Shown: positions 38,091 through 46,276 of the stretch, one piece after another
How positions within the stretch are numbered: the stretch's first letter is position 1
Layout of the letters: each line of letters starts with the position of its first letter
NCBI RefSeq assembly: GCF_000716605.1
Contig: NZ_JNXE01000002.1
Coordinates: 248,001-312,000 of the forward strand
Direction: 5' to 3'
Length of the DNA: 64,000 nt
DNA from: Streptomyces sp. NRRL F-525
GTDB lineage: Bacteria > Actinomycetota > Actinomycetes > Streptomycetales > Streptomycetaceae
Translations under genes and position numbers: made by a program
The notes under the pieces: generated by a model
Databases searched by the model: none
Told to the model about the DNA's origin: nothing
The model's input: only the letters and a program-made list of their open reading frames with translations

Positions 38091-38636
38091 ATGACGGCCG
38101 GACCCACGCTCAGAGACGGAACGACCGCCGAGCACGAGCTCGCCGCACTGCAGCGCGAGCACGGCAGGCCGCTCTTCGCGCTGCTGCTCCGGCTCTGCGA
38201 CGGCGACCGCCAGCGCGCCGAGGACCTCGTCCAGGAGACCCTCGTACGGGCCTGGCAGCACCCCGAGGCGCTGCGGGCCGACGCCTTCGAGTCCGTACGG
38301 CCCTGGCTGCTGACGGTGGGTCGACGGCTGGCCATCGACGCGCGCCGGGCTCGGCAGGCGCGGCCGCCGGAGGTCGGGGACGCGGTGCTGGAGAACGCAC
38401 GTGTCTGTGCCGATCACGCGGAACGGTCGGCGGCGACGCTCGATGTGCGGGAGGCTGTGAAGACACTCACTCCGGAGCACCGTGAAGTCCTGGTGCTGGT
38501 GTATTTCCACGGGGCGAGTGTTGCGGAGGCCGCGGCGGCACTGGGGATTCCGCCCGGTACCGTGAAGTCCCGCGCGTACTACGCGCTGCGCGCCCTGCGC
38601 CGGGTGCTTCCGGGCTATGCGGCCGACCTGCGGTGA
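38091..38636 (+). CDS. ECF-type RNA polymerase sigma factor (SigK/SigL-like)
   Basis: The 181-residue sigma factor has region 2 (RPLFALLLRLCDGDRQRAED, LVQETLVRAWQHPE, RPWLLTVGRRLAIDARRARQ) and region 4 (AVKTLTPEHREVLVLVYFHG, SVAEAAAALGIPPGTVKSRA). Region 2 with the PWLLTVGRRLAIDARRAR string and the zf-HC2 anti-sigma gene downstream suggest the ECF19-like group (M. tuberculosis SigK type). ATG chosen at the start of conserved sequence; a long in-frame extension upstream overlaps the capA promoter. Confidence 0.87.
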   Translation: MTAGPTLRDGTTAEHELAALQREHGRPLFALLLRLCDGDRQRAEDLVQETLVRAWQHPEALRADAFESVRPWLLTVGRRLAIDARRARQARPPEVGDAVLENARVCADHAERSAATLDVREAVKTLTPEHREVLVLVYFHGASVAEAAAALGIPPGTVKSRAYYALRALRRVLPGYAADLR

Positions 38637-38791
38637 AACCAATCCCTTGGTCAAACCTCTGTAAAGCGCCTTGCTCAGAAGCCGGTTGAGTAATCGGCTG
38701 TTCCCATCCGTGTTCCGGACTGGGGGGCTCGGGGTTCCTGACGGAGCCCGGGGCCGGGCGACGCGCACGCACCGGAGGAAGGCAGGAAGGG

Positions 38792-39313
38792 ATGCTGCAC
38801 AGAGGTCAAGAGAGCACGGACGGCACCGGTGGCGGTGAACTCACCGTCCCCATGGCGTGGTTGTACGCCGAGTACATCGCCGACGAGTTGCTGCGGACCG
38901 GCGACCTGATGCCGCCGACGTCCTTCGAGTTCCGCGCGGGTCGGGACGCGCTGGCGCTGACCATCTTCCTCTCCGACACGGACGGCGAGTTGTCCGGTAT
39001 CCGAGTGGTGACCCAGTTGGAGACCTGGCTTTCGCTCACGGCGTACGACCAGCCGTGGCAGGACTGGGTCGCGACACGTATGTCCAGGTTGACGGCCGAG
39101 GCCGCCGAATCCGGCGCCGACGCACCGGACTTGGCGCTCGCGGAGGCCGCCTGGCGCTGGCTGGAGGAGACCGAGCTGCTCGCGCCGGATCTGGACGCGG
39201 TGCCGGGGCCGGGAGGCGGTCCGGTGACCGGTGAGGACGACGGACCCAAGGTCTGGACGCCCGCCTGGCAGCTGGGTCTGCCGCTCGGCCATCTCGCCAT
39301 CCATCTTTTTTGA
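38792..39313 (+). CDS. Hypothetical protein between sigma and anti-sigma genes
   Basis: Not recognised. The 173-residue acidic cytosolic protein has no membrane segment. It contains MAWLYAEYIADELLRTGDLM, then a beta-rich part (SFEFRAGRDALALTIFLSDT, GIRVVTQLETWLSLTAYDQP) and helical segment LALAEAAWRWLEETELLAPD. GGAGGAAGGCAGGAAGGG ahead of the ATG is an ample ribosome site. Its place between the ECF sigma factor and its likely anti-sigma factor suggests a link to that switch. Confidence 0.75.
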   Translation: MLHRGQESTDGTGGGELTVPMAWLYAEYIADELLRTGDLMPPTSFEFRAGRDALALTIFLSDTDGELSGIRVVTQLETWLSLTAYDQPWQDWVATRMSRLTAEAAESGADAPDLALAEAAWRWLEETELLAPDLDAVPGPGGGPVTGEDDGPKVWTPAWQLGLPLGHLAIHLF

Positions 39314-39320
39314 AATGGGA

Positions 39321-39349
39321 CCAATCCGCGGGCTCGGCCGCTCCGAATC
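39321..39349 (+). promoter_or_regulatory. SigK-like ECF promoter ahead of the anti-sigma gene
   Basis: CCAATCC, 15 bp, CCGAATC. The recalled consensus for M. tuberculosis SigK is CCATCC...CCGAAT, so both boxes are close. It lies 104 bp before the anti-sigma ATG and would give feedback control by the sigma factor. Confidence 0.5.
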
Positions 39350-39452
39350 AGTTGCTTGGGATTCTGTGTGCCTTGAGTGATTCGACTGTCTGGTGCGTAC
39401 CGATGGGAGCAAGGAGTAACCCCACCCGCACCTAACGGCACGAGGATTCGGC

Positions 39453-40103
39453 ATGAGGTCCCTGGAAAGGCATCGCGACGTCGGCGCGTACGCGCTCGGC
39501 GTGCTGGACGAGGCGGACGCCTTCCGCTTCGAGGATCACCTCATGGAGTGCACCAGTTGCGCGGCTCATGTGACCGAATTCGGTCCCGCCTCACGGCAGT
39601 TGATGCTGTACCGGCGTGCGACGCCGCGCTCTGTGCACCCCATGGCACAACCCGGTCCGCGGCTGCTGGACCGGCTGCTCGGCGAGGTGGCCACGCGCCA
39701 TCGGGCCGGACGGCGGCGGTTTCTGTACGCCGTGGCCGCCTCGGTGGTGTTCGCCGTGGGCGGTCCCGCGGTGGCGACGCTCGCCGCGCACGGCGACGGT
39801 GCCGTGCAGCTCACGGCGACCGACGCGAAGTCGGGCGTGTGGGCGCAGGTCACGGCCGCGAACGAGAACTACGGCAGTGATGTGTCCCTGAAGATCAAGG
39901 ACGGCGCGGGCCCCCGGTCGTGTCGTCTCGTGGTCGTCGGCCGCGACGGTTCCGAGCAGACCGTGACCAGTTGGAACGTCCCCGCGCACGACGCGACGAT
40001 GATCACGATGCAGGGTGGCGCGGCGATGCACCCCACCGACATCGACCACTACGACGTGCGGACGGCCGACGGACAGCAGCTCGTACGGCTCACCTCTCAC
40101 TGA
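39453..40103 (+). CDS. zf-HC2 anti-sigma factor (RskA-like)
   Basis: The 216-residue membrane protein has an N-terminal anti-sigma domain (VGAYALGVLDEADAFRFEDH) with the zinc motif HLMECTSC (HxxxCxxC). A membrane helix (FLYAVAASVVFAVGGPAVAT, about 90-110) and an extracytoplasmic beta domain (VWAQVTAANENYGSDVSLKI) follow. It should hold the ECF sigma factor at the membrane until a signal releases it. The unusual point is that an unrelated gene separates it from the sigma gene. Confidence 0.88.
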   Translation: MRSLERHRDVGAYALGVLDEADAFRFEDHLMECTSCAAHVTEFGPASRQLMLYRRATPRSVHPMAQPGPRLLDRLLGEVATRHRAGRRRFLYAVAASVVFAVGGPAVATLAAHGDGAVQLTATDAKSGVWAQVTAANENYGSDVSLKIKDGAGPRSCRLVVVGRDGSEQTVTSWNVPAHDATMITMQGGAAMHPTDIDHYDVRTADGQQLVRLTSH

Positions 40104-40911
40104 AGTCCCGCCCTGCGGCGGCCAGTTGCCGCAGGGCCCGTGCGGACGGCGTCCCCGGATCCGCGGTGACGAACACGACCTGCTGGTCGTCGTACGGGAC
40201 GGTGAGCACGTCGCAGTTCACCCGCAGCGGACCCGCCTGCGGGTGGGTGAGGGTCTTGGTGCGATGGCCGGGGGCGTGCACCGGATCCGTCTCCCAGATC
40301 TGCCTGAACTCCTCGCTGCCGCCGCGCAGTTCGGTCAACAGGCGGGCGAGTCCCGGGTCGTAGGGATAGCGGTCGGCGGCACGCCGCAGCCGGGACACCA
40401 CGATGTGGCCGAACTCCTCGGCGCTGGAACTCTCCGGGGGCCGCCCCAGGAAGCGCCGACGCGCCAGGTTCGGCCGCGCGTCGAAATCACCCCCGAACAC
40501 GGCTCCCGCCAGCGGGTTCCAGGCGATGACGTCGTACGTCGCGTCGGTGACGACGGCCGCCGTGTCCGGGATACGGCACAGCAGGTCCGCCACATGCGGG
40601 CGGACGGTCCGCACCGGCGCGGCGAGCGGCGTCACCGGTGTCCCCGCCAGCCGGAACAGATGGGTCCGCTCGGCCGGGGTCAGCCGGAACACTCCGCCGA
40701 GGGCGTCCAGGATGCGGGGCGACGGGCGCGGCCCACGGCCCTGCTCCAGTCGGGCGTAGTAGTCGACGGACATGTGAGCCAGTTCGGCGACCTCTTCCCG
40801 CCGCAGCCCGAGGGTCCGCCGGGACGGTTCACCGGCCAGCCCCACATCGGCGGGGACCAGCGACTCCCGTCGCCCGCGCAGAAATCGGGCCAGCTCCTGT
40901 TTCCCGGTCAC
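40090..40911 (-). CDS. XRE-family regulator with MmyB-like ligand domain
   Basis: The 273-residue protein has an HTH (GLRREEVAELAHMSVDYYAR followed by LEQGRGPRPS) and then the MmyB-type PAS-like domain (YDVIAWNPLAGAVFGG, GGSEEFRQIWETDPVH, HPQAGPLRVNCDVLTVP). It represses or activates a neighbouring oxidoreductase in many Streptomyces loci. The GTG start has GGAGG eight bases upstream; a longer open frame has no homology. Divergent from an SDR gene, with a 7-bp inverted repeat between; its end overlaps the anti-sigma gene by 14 bases. Confidence 0.9.
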   Translation of the reverse strand: MTGKQELARFLRGRRESLVPADVGLAGEPSRRTLGLRREEVAELAHMSVDYYARLEQGRGPRPSPRILDALGGVFRLTPAERTHLFRLAGTPVTPLAAPVRTVRPHVADLLCRIPDTAAVVTDATYDVIAWNPLAGAVFGGDFDARPNLARRRFLGRPPESSSAEEFGHIVVSRLRRAADRYPYDPGLARLLTELRGGSEEFRQIWETDPVHAPGHRTKTLTHPQAGPLRVNCDVLTVPYDDQQVVFVTADPGTPSARALRQLAAAGRDFSER

Positions 40912-40972
40912 GGTGCCTCCGTCCGACGGCCTTCCGGCCGCTCTCCCGCTGCCTCTGCCCGCTCGCCGGCTG

Positions 40973-40993
40973 CCAGGGATCGGCTGTCCCTGG
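40973..40993. promoter_or_regulatory. Inverted repeat in the XRE/SDR divergent promoter
   Basis: CCAGGGA-tcggctg-TCCCTGG, perfect seven-base arms, midway between the two starts. It is a plausible operator of the XRE regulator. Confidence 0.5.
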
Positions 40994-41026
40994 TTCGCCG
41001 GCTCCGGCTGCGGAATCGTCGTCCCC

Positions 41027-41752
41027 ATGAACGTTTCCAACGATTCCACAGCACTCGTCACTGGTGCCAACAAGGGCATCGGCAAGGAAATTGCCCGCCT
41101 GCTGGTCGCCGAGGGATTCACGGTCCACGTCGGCTCGCGCGACGCCGGCCGGGGCGAGCGGGCCGTAGCCGAACTGGGCGGCGGCGCACAGCTGTTGACC
41201 CTCGACGTCACGGATCCCGACAGCATCGCGAAAGCGGCACACCAGGTGGACACCCTCGACGTCCTGGTCAACAACGCGGGCATCATGGCCGGCGGCAGCC
41301 CGGCACCCGAGGCGGACCTCAACGACTTCCGCCGCACCTACGAGACGAACGTCTTCGGCGTCCTGGCCGTCACCAACGCCTTCCTCCCGGCCCTGCGGCG
41401 CTCCGCCCACCCCCGCATCGTGAACATCTCCAGCGGCACCGGCTCCCTGACCTGGAGCGCCGACCCGGACCGCGAGTTCGCCGCCCACGCCGGAGCGGGC
41501 GCCGCGTACCGCTCGTCGAAGTCGGCCCTCAACGCCCTGACCCTCTTCTACGCCCAGTCCCTGGCGGCAGAGGGCTTCAAGGTGAACGCGCTGGCCCCCG
41601 GCCTGCGGGCGACGGACCTCAACGAACGGGCGGCGGCGAGCGACGGGGATCCGGCGGAGGCGGCGCGCGGGGCCGTCGACCTGGCGCTGCTGCCGGACAA
41701 CGGGTTCACGGGGCGGTTCCTGTCGTGGGACGGAACCGCCGTGCCCTGGTAG
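41027..41752 (+). CDS. Short-chain dehydrogenase/reductase
   Basis: SDR of 241 residues: TGANKGIGKEIA, NNAGIM, serine in VNISSGTGSL and Tyr/Lys in YRSSKSALNALT. The long Tyr-region segment and ending (FLSWDGTAVPW) match SDRs often paired with MmyB-like regulators. NADPH use is suggested by SRDAGRG after strand two. Substrate unknown. The stop directly abuts the stop of the convergent DNA glycosylase gene. Confidence 0.9.
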   Translation: MNVSNDSTALVTGANKGIGKEIARLLVAEGFTVHVGSRDAGRGERAVAELGGGAQLLTLDVTDPDSIAKAAHQVDTLDVLVNNAGIMAGGSPAPEADLNDFRRTYETNVFGVLAVTNAFLPALRRSAHPRIVNISSGTGSLTWSADPDREFAAHAGAGAAYRSSKSALNALTLFYAQSLAAEGFKVNALAPGLRATDLNERAAASDGDPAEAARGAVDLALLPDNGFTGRFLSWDGTAVPW

Positions 41753-42616
41753 CTACTTGAGCAGTTTCGACATCCGCCGGTCCGCCAGTGGCTTGCCGCC
41801 CGTCTGGCAGGTCGGGCAGTACTGGAGGGAGGAGTCGCTGAAGGAGACCTCGCGGATGGTGTCGCCGCAGACCGGGCAGGGTTCGCCGGTGCGGCCGTGG
41901 ACGCGCAGGCCGCTCTTCTTCTCCGCCTTCAGACGGCCTGCCGCCACGCCTCGGGAGCGTTCGATGGCTTCCGTGAGGGTGGTACGCAGGGCCGTGTAGA
42001 GCGTGTGCGTCTCGGCCGGGGTCAGGGACGACGCCAGTTTGAAGGGGGACATCTTCGCCGCGTGCAGGATCTCGTCGCTGTAGGCGTTGCCCACCCCGGC
42101 GATGAGGGTCTGGTCGCGCAGGGCGCCCTTGAGCTGGCGGCGTTCGTCCTTCAGGAGGGCGGCGAAGGCGGGCTCGTCGAAGGCGTCGGCGAGCGGGTCG
42201 GGGCCGAGGCGGGCGACGCCCGGGACCTCCTGCGGGTCGGCGACGACGTACACCGCGAGACGCTTCTGCGTGCCCGCCTCCGTGAGGTCGAAGCCCTCGC
42301 CCGTCTCCAGGGCCACGCGGAGCGCGAGGGGGCCCTTGCCGGGGCGGGGCGGGCCGTCCGGGAGGCGGTCCTTCCAGTGCAGCCAGCCCGCGCGGGCCAG
42401 GTGGGTCACGAAGTGCGGGCCGCCGTCCGTCTCGACGTCCAGGAACTTGCCGTGCCGGTGCACGGCCACCGCCTCGTGTCCCTCCAGCGCGGTGAGCGGA
42501 GGGTCGTACGTCTTCAGGACGCTGATGGCGACGGGCAGCACCCGTACGATCTCGTGGCCGACGAGGTGTTCGGTCAGGAAGTCCTTCAGCGCTTCGACCT
42601 CGGGGAGTTCCGGCAT
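41753..42616 (-). CDS. Fpg/Nei-family DNA glycosylase
   Basis: The 287-residue bifunctional glycosylase/AP lyase begins MPELPEVE, so Pro2 and Glu3 are the catalytic pair. A helix-two-turn-helix region (IAGVGNAYSDEILHAAKM) and a C-terminal zinc finger with cysteines in CPVCGD and YCPTC complete the fold. It excises oxidised bases. Sequence between these motifs (KDRLPDGPPRPGKGPLALRV) is more like the actinobacterial Fpg/Nei-like subgroup than true MutM, so the exact substrate is open. Confidence 0.9.
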   Translation of the reverse strand: MPELPEVEALKDFLTEHLVGHEIVRVLPVAISVLKTYDPPLTALEGHEAVAVHRHGKFLDVETDGGPHFVTHLARAGWLHWKDRLPDGPPRPGKGPLALRVALETGEGFDLTEAGTQKRLAVYVVADPQEVPGVARLGPDPLADAFDEPAFAALLKDERRQLKGALRDQTLIAGVGNAYSDEILHAAKMSPFKLASSLTPAETHTLYTALRTTLTEAIERSRGVAAGRLKAEKKSGLRVHGRTGEPCPVCGDTIREVSFSDSSLQYCPTCQTGGKPLADRRMSKLLK

Positions 42617-42652
42617 ACGTCCAGGGTGCCATCGGAGGCCCGGGAGGTCAGC

Positions 42653-44728
42653 TCAGGTCCGGTCCGGGACCAGGAACTCGCACCACACGCACTTGCCGCT
42701 GCCGCGCGCCTCCACGCCCCACACGTCCGTGAGCAGGTCGACGAGGAGCAGTCCGCGCCCGGAGACCCCGTCGTCACCCGCCTCGCGGCGGCGCGGGAGG
42801 GCGCTGGAGGAGTCCTCGACCTCCACTCGGAGTCGCCGTTCCGTGCCGTTGAGGACCCTGAGGGTGACGATCGCGGAGCCCTCGGTGTGCATGAGCGCGT
42901 TGGTGATCAGCTCGTCGGCGACCAGCTCCACCTCGTCGGACCGCTCGCCCGCGCCCCACGCACGAACGGCCGCCCGGATCATGTGCCGTGCCTCTGTGAG
43001 GGCCTCGGAGTCACCGGGCGCCACATGCTGCTGGAGCCGCCCGCCGGACTGCGGGGCGTCGAGCCCGCGCCGGCGCAGCAGAAGCAGCGCCACGTCGTCC
43101 TCGCCTCCCCGCTCCTCGGCCACGTCGATGAGCAGATCGGCGAGGTCGCGCACGTCGTCGGGGCCGGAGGCGATGAGCGCGGCGAGGGTCCGCATGCCGT
43201 CGTCGAGGTCGGCCCCGGGCTGTTCGACGAGGCCGTCGGTGCACAGCAACAGGGTCTCGCCCGGGTCGAGTTCGATGGTGGAGACGGGATATTCGAGCCG
43301 CCCGAACTCGGCGGAGAGCCCGAGCGGCAGCCCGCCCACGACGGTCATCCGGCGGGACGTCCCGTCCAACTGCCGCACCAGCGGGTCGATATGACCGGCC
43401 CGGACCACCTGCACCACTCCGGTCGACAGATCGACCTCGGCATAGAGGCAGGTGGCGAAACGCTCGGTGTCGAGTTCGTGGAGGAACACTGACGCGCGGG
43501 CCATCACCGTGGCCGGTGTGTGCCCCTCGGCGGCGTACGCCTTGAGGACGATCCGCAGCTGCCCCATGACGGCGGCCGCGTGCGTGTCGTGCCCCTGGAC
43601 GTCGCCGATGACCGCGCCGACCCGCCCGCCCGGCAGTGGGATCAGGTCGTACCAGTCACCGCCGATGTCCCGCCCGAGCTTCGCGGACCGGTAGCGCACG
43701 GCGATGTCGGCACCCGGGACACTCGGGATCGCGCGCGGCAGCATCGCCTGCTGAAGACCCTGCGCGAGGTCCTTCTCCTGCTCGTAGAACATGGCGCGCT
43801 GGAGGCTCTGCGCGATGCTGCTGCCCAGCGCCACGAGCACGTTGCGCTCGTCCGCAGAGAAACCGCGCCGGTCGTTGTAGAGCAGACCCATCGCCCCGAT
43901 CGGCCGCGCCTGCGCGATCAGCGGCAGATACGCGGCAGCGGTGATGTTCAGCTCGGTGATGTTCTGCCACAGCAGCGGATACCGCTCGGCGAACTCCTCC
44001 GGCGACTCGATGAACGCCGGCGCGAGGGTCCGTACGACCTCCCCCATCGGGTACGGCTCGTCGATCCGGGTGACCTCCGTGCCGGGCACGAAGCTGCCCT
44101 CGGGACCCTCCGCGACCAGCCGGATACGGCCGGCCTCGACCAGGCCCATGACCAGGCTGGTCGCGCCGAGGTGGACGAGACCGTGGGTGTCCTTGAGGAC
44201 GTCGATGACGTCCTGGACGGTTCGGGCGTGCGCGAGGGCGGCGGTGGTGAGCTGCACGACGTTGGTCTGCCGGCGCAGCGCCGCGTCCTGGGCGGCCTGC
44301 TCACGGCGGGCCGCGCTCTCGGCGAGCTCCTGTGTGGCGTCCCGGATGATCCCGATGATCCGGCGCGGACGGCCCGTCTCGTCGCGCCGGATGTAGCCCT
44401 GGGTGTGCGTCCAGCGCAGGCTGCCGTCGCGCAGCCGCATCCGGAAGTAGGCGCCGTAGTTCTCGCTGCCGTCCTTCATGGCCTGCGAGACGAGTCCGTC
44501 GAGCCGGTAGCCCTCCGGCGGCGGTACCCGGATCGCCAGCGACTCGGGGCGGCCGTCGTATTCGTCGGGGCGCAGGTCGAAGACCTCGTGGGCCTGGGCG
44601 TCCATGTGGAACAGGCCGTTGTCCAGGTCCCAGTCGAAGCTGCCCATGCGGTTGAGCGCCAGGATCGGGTCCGGGTGGGCGGGCCAGTCGTCCGGGAGTG
44701 ACAGGGCGCTCGCTCCCCGATCAACCAT
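42653..44728 (-). CDS. PAS-GAF-PP2C (SpoIIE/RsbU) phosphatase with anti-sigma-type kinase domain
   Basis: The 691-residue cytosolic multidomain regulator has PAS/PAC (about 25-140; GSFDWDLDNGLFHMDAQAHE), GAF (about 160-320), SpoIIE-type PP2C phosphatase (about 335-550; GGDWYDLIPLPGGRVG, IGDVQGHD, LLCTDGLVEQ, GGEDDVALLLL) and a HATPase/RsbW-like domain at the C-terminus (DEVELVADELITNALMH, SGRGLLLVDLLTD). It likely dephosphorylates an anti-sigma antagonist and can itself bind or phosphorylate one. The ATG (MVDRGAS) is used because AAGGTGG precedes it; a GTG is three codons earlier. Confidence 0.9.
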   Translation of the reverse strand: MVDRGASALSLPDDWPAHPDPILALNRMGSFDWDLDNGLFHMDAQAHEVFDLRPDEYDGRPESLAIRVPPPEGYRLDGLVSQAMKDGSENYGAYFRMRLRDGSLRWTHTQGYIRRDETGRPRRIIGIIRDATQELAESAARREQAAQDAALRRQTNVVQLTTAALAHARTVQDVIDVLKDTHGLVHLGATSLVMGLVEAGRIRLVAEGPEGSFVPGTEVTRIDEPYPMGEVVRTLAPAFIESPEEFAERYPLLWQNITELNITAAAYLPLIAQARPIGAMGLLYNDRRGFSADERNVLVALGSSIAQSLQRAMFYEQEKDLAQGLQQAMLPRAIPSVPGADIAVRYRSAKLGRDIGGDWYDLIPLPGGRVGAVIGDVQGHDTHAAAVMGQLRIVLKAYAAEGHTPATVMARASVFLHELDTERFATCLYAEVDLSTGVVQVVRAGHIDPLVRQLDGTSRRMTVVGGLPLGLSAEFGRLEYPVSTIELDPGETLLLCTDGLVEQPGADLDDGMRTLAALIASGPDDVRDLADLLIDVAEERGGEDDVALLLLRRRGLDAPQSGGRLQQHVAPGDSEALTEARHMIRAAVRAWGAGERSDEVELVADELITNALMHTEGSAIVTLRVLNGTERRLRVEVEDSSSALPRRREAGDDGVSGRGLLLVDLLTDVWGVEARGSGKCVWCEFLVPDRT

Positions 44729-44797
44729 GCGGCCCACCTTGCCAGGATTTGCCCGATTATTCGACTTGTCCGAGCGCTACGGCCACACCCCGAGCGG

Positions 44798-46141
44798 TCA
44801 ACCGTCGAACACGTTCGTCGGGCTGTCGAAGATGCTGCCGGTGGTGGTGTCGTCCGGGATCATTCCGCCGCCGTCGGGCAGATCAGGGGTCTCCGGCACG
44901 CTCGGCGGACCGATCTCGTCCGGGGATCCCTGGTCCTGGGACGGCTCCGGTACGACCGTCCCGGCACTCGGGGTGGCTCCGCGCTGCGACGGAGTGAGCG
45001 TGGTGCCGGGCGGGCTGGCCGTGACGGTGGCGGCGGGGCAGTCCGCGGGGCCGGGGGACGCCCCCGCGGCGCCGGGCACGCCCGGGGTCACCGTGACGGT
45101 CGGGGTGACACAGTCGGTGGCCGGGCCCTCCGGGGTGGGACTACCGCTGGGCGACACGCTCTCGCCGCTCGGCGACGGGCTCGTACCGCCGCTCGGGCTC
45201 TGGGAGGCACTGTCGCTGCCGCTCGGGCTCTGTGAGGGGCTCATACTGGTGCCGGGCGGGACGCCGGACCCGCTGTCGTGCGGTCGCGGAGACGGCCCGG
45301 TGTGCGACGGCGTCGGTGTCGGCGGCACGTGCGGCGGCCGGGGCACGACGTGGTCGTGATGCGGCCCGCGATGACCGAGGGGCCGTTCGATCCACGTGTT
45401 GTCGACGATGTTGATGATCGTGATGTTGGTGATCACCTGGGGCGCCGGGGTCACCACGACCACCTCGGCGGGCCGGAACCCGGACCAGGGCCGGCCGTTG
45501 TCACCCGTCGCACCCTGGCCCGCCGCACCCGCCTTGAGCGGGTTGCCGCAGGCGCAGCGGACCCGGGGCACGCCCCGGTCATCGACGAGGACGGCGGTAC
45601 CGGCCTGGAGCACCGACTGGAACCCGGTCACCTGAGCGTCCCGGAACCCGTGGTTGGTGACCTGGGTGTCGGCGCGCAGCACGACCGAGGTCAGCCCACG
45701 CAGATAGCCGGGGATCGCGCCCGGGGAGATCCCCTCGGCCTGCGCGAAGGCACCGGCCTTGGCCTGGTCGCGGGTGAGGTAGGAGATCTGCCGCTCCACG
45801 TCACAACTGCCGGTCCGCGCGGTGCCGCCGTACAGTCCGGGCGTGGCACCGGAGACGGTACGCATAGGGCCGGACGGCGTGGACACGGTCCCCGTGGGTG
45901 TCACCGGCGGAGGCGTCGACCGCCGAGGTGTGGACTGCGGCGTTCGGGTGACCCGTGGTGGAGCGCTCGGCGCGGTGGCCGTGGAGTCCGTGAAGGGGTC
46001 GGGGCCCTGTGCCGCGACGGGCTGCAGGAAGACCTCGCCGCTCGACTTCGTGTCCTTGCCACCGTCGCCGCCGCACCCGGCGACGAGGAGCGTCGCAGAG
46101 AGCGCGCAGGCCGTGGCGATGGTTCCGGTGGATGTGCGCAC
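44798..46141 (-). CDS. DUF6777 lipoprotein
   Basis: The 447-residue protein has a lipoprotein signal with lipobox LVAGC, then the segment GEVFLQPVAAQGPDPFTDST followed by a Pro/Thr linker, a globular part with SCDVERQISYLTRDQAKAGA and VRCACGNPL, and a long Ser/Pro-rich tail. I recognise this as DUF6777, seen in Streptomyces beside signalling proteins. No activity is known. The GTG start follows GGGAGA. Low-complexity tail is probably a wall spacer. Confidence 0.8.
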   Translation of the reverse strand: MRTSTGTIATACALSATLLVAGCGGDGGKDTKSSGEVFLQPVAAQGPDPFTDSTATAPSAPPRVTRTPQSTPRRSTPPPVTPTGTVSTPSGPMRTVSGATPGLYGGTARTGSCDVERQISYLTRDQAKAGAFAQAEGISPGAIPGYLRGLTSVVLRADTQVTNHGFRDAQVTGFQSVLQAGTAVLVDDRGVPRVRCACGNPLKAGAAGQGATGDNGRPWSGFRPAEVVVVTPAPQVITNITIINIVDNTWIERPLGHRGPHHDHVVPRPPHVPPTPTPSHTGPSPRPHDSGSGVPPGTSMSPSQSPSGSDSASQSPSGGTSPSPSGESVSPSGSPTPEGPATDCVTPTVTVTPGVPGAAGASPGPADCPAATVTASPPGTTLTPSQRGATPSAGTVVPEPSQDQGSPDEIGPPSVPETPDLPDGGGMIPDDTTTGSIFDSPTNVFDG

Positions 46142-46276
46142 CAGGTTCTCCCGCCTCAAGCCGGGTGATTCGCCACTATTGTCTGCTTCACTCACTTGGG
46201 TTACGCAACCGGAGGCATGGAACACGGAGAGTGAAGGTCTGCTCGGGCGCGACGACGGAGGGAGGAGCACACGGCC

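Noticed and set aside
38639..38665. SigK-like promoter after the sigma gene (CCAATCC at 38639)
   Set aside because: No CCGAAT-like -10 at 15-17 bp; the spacing gives GTAAAGC instead.
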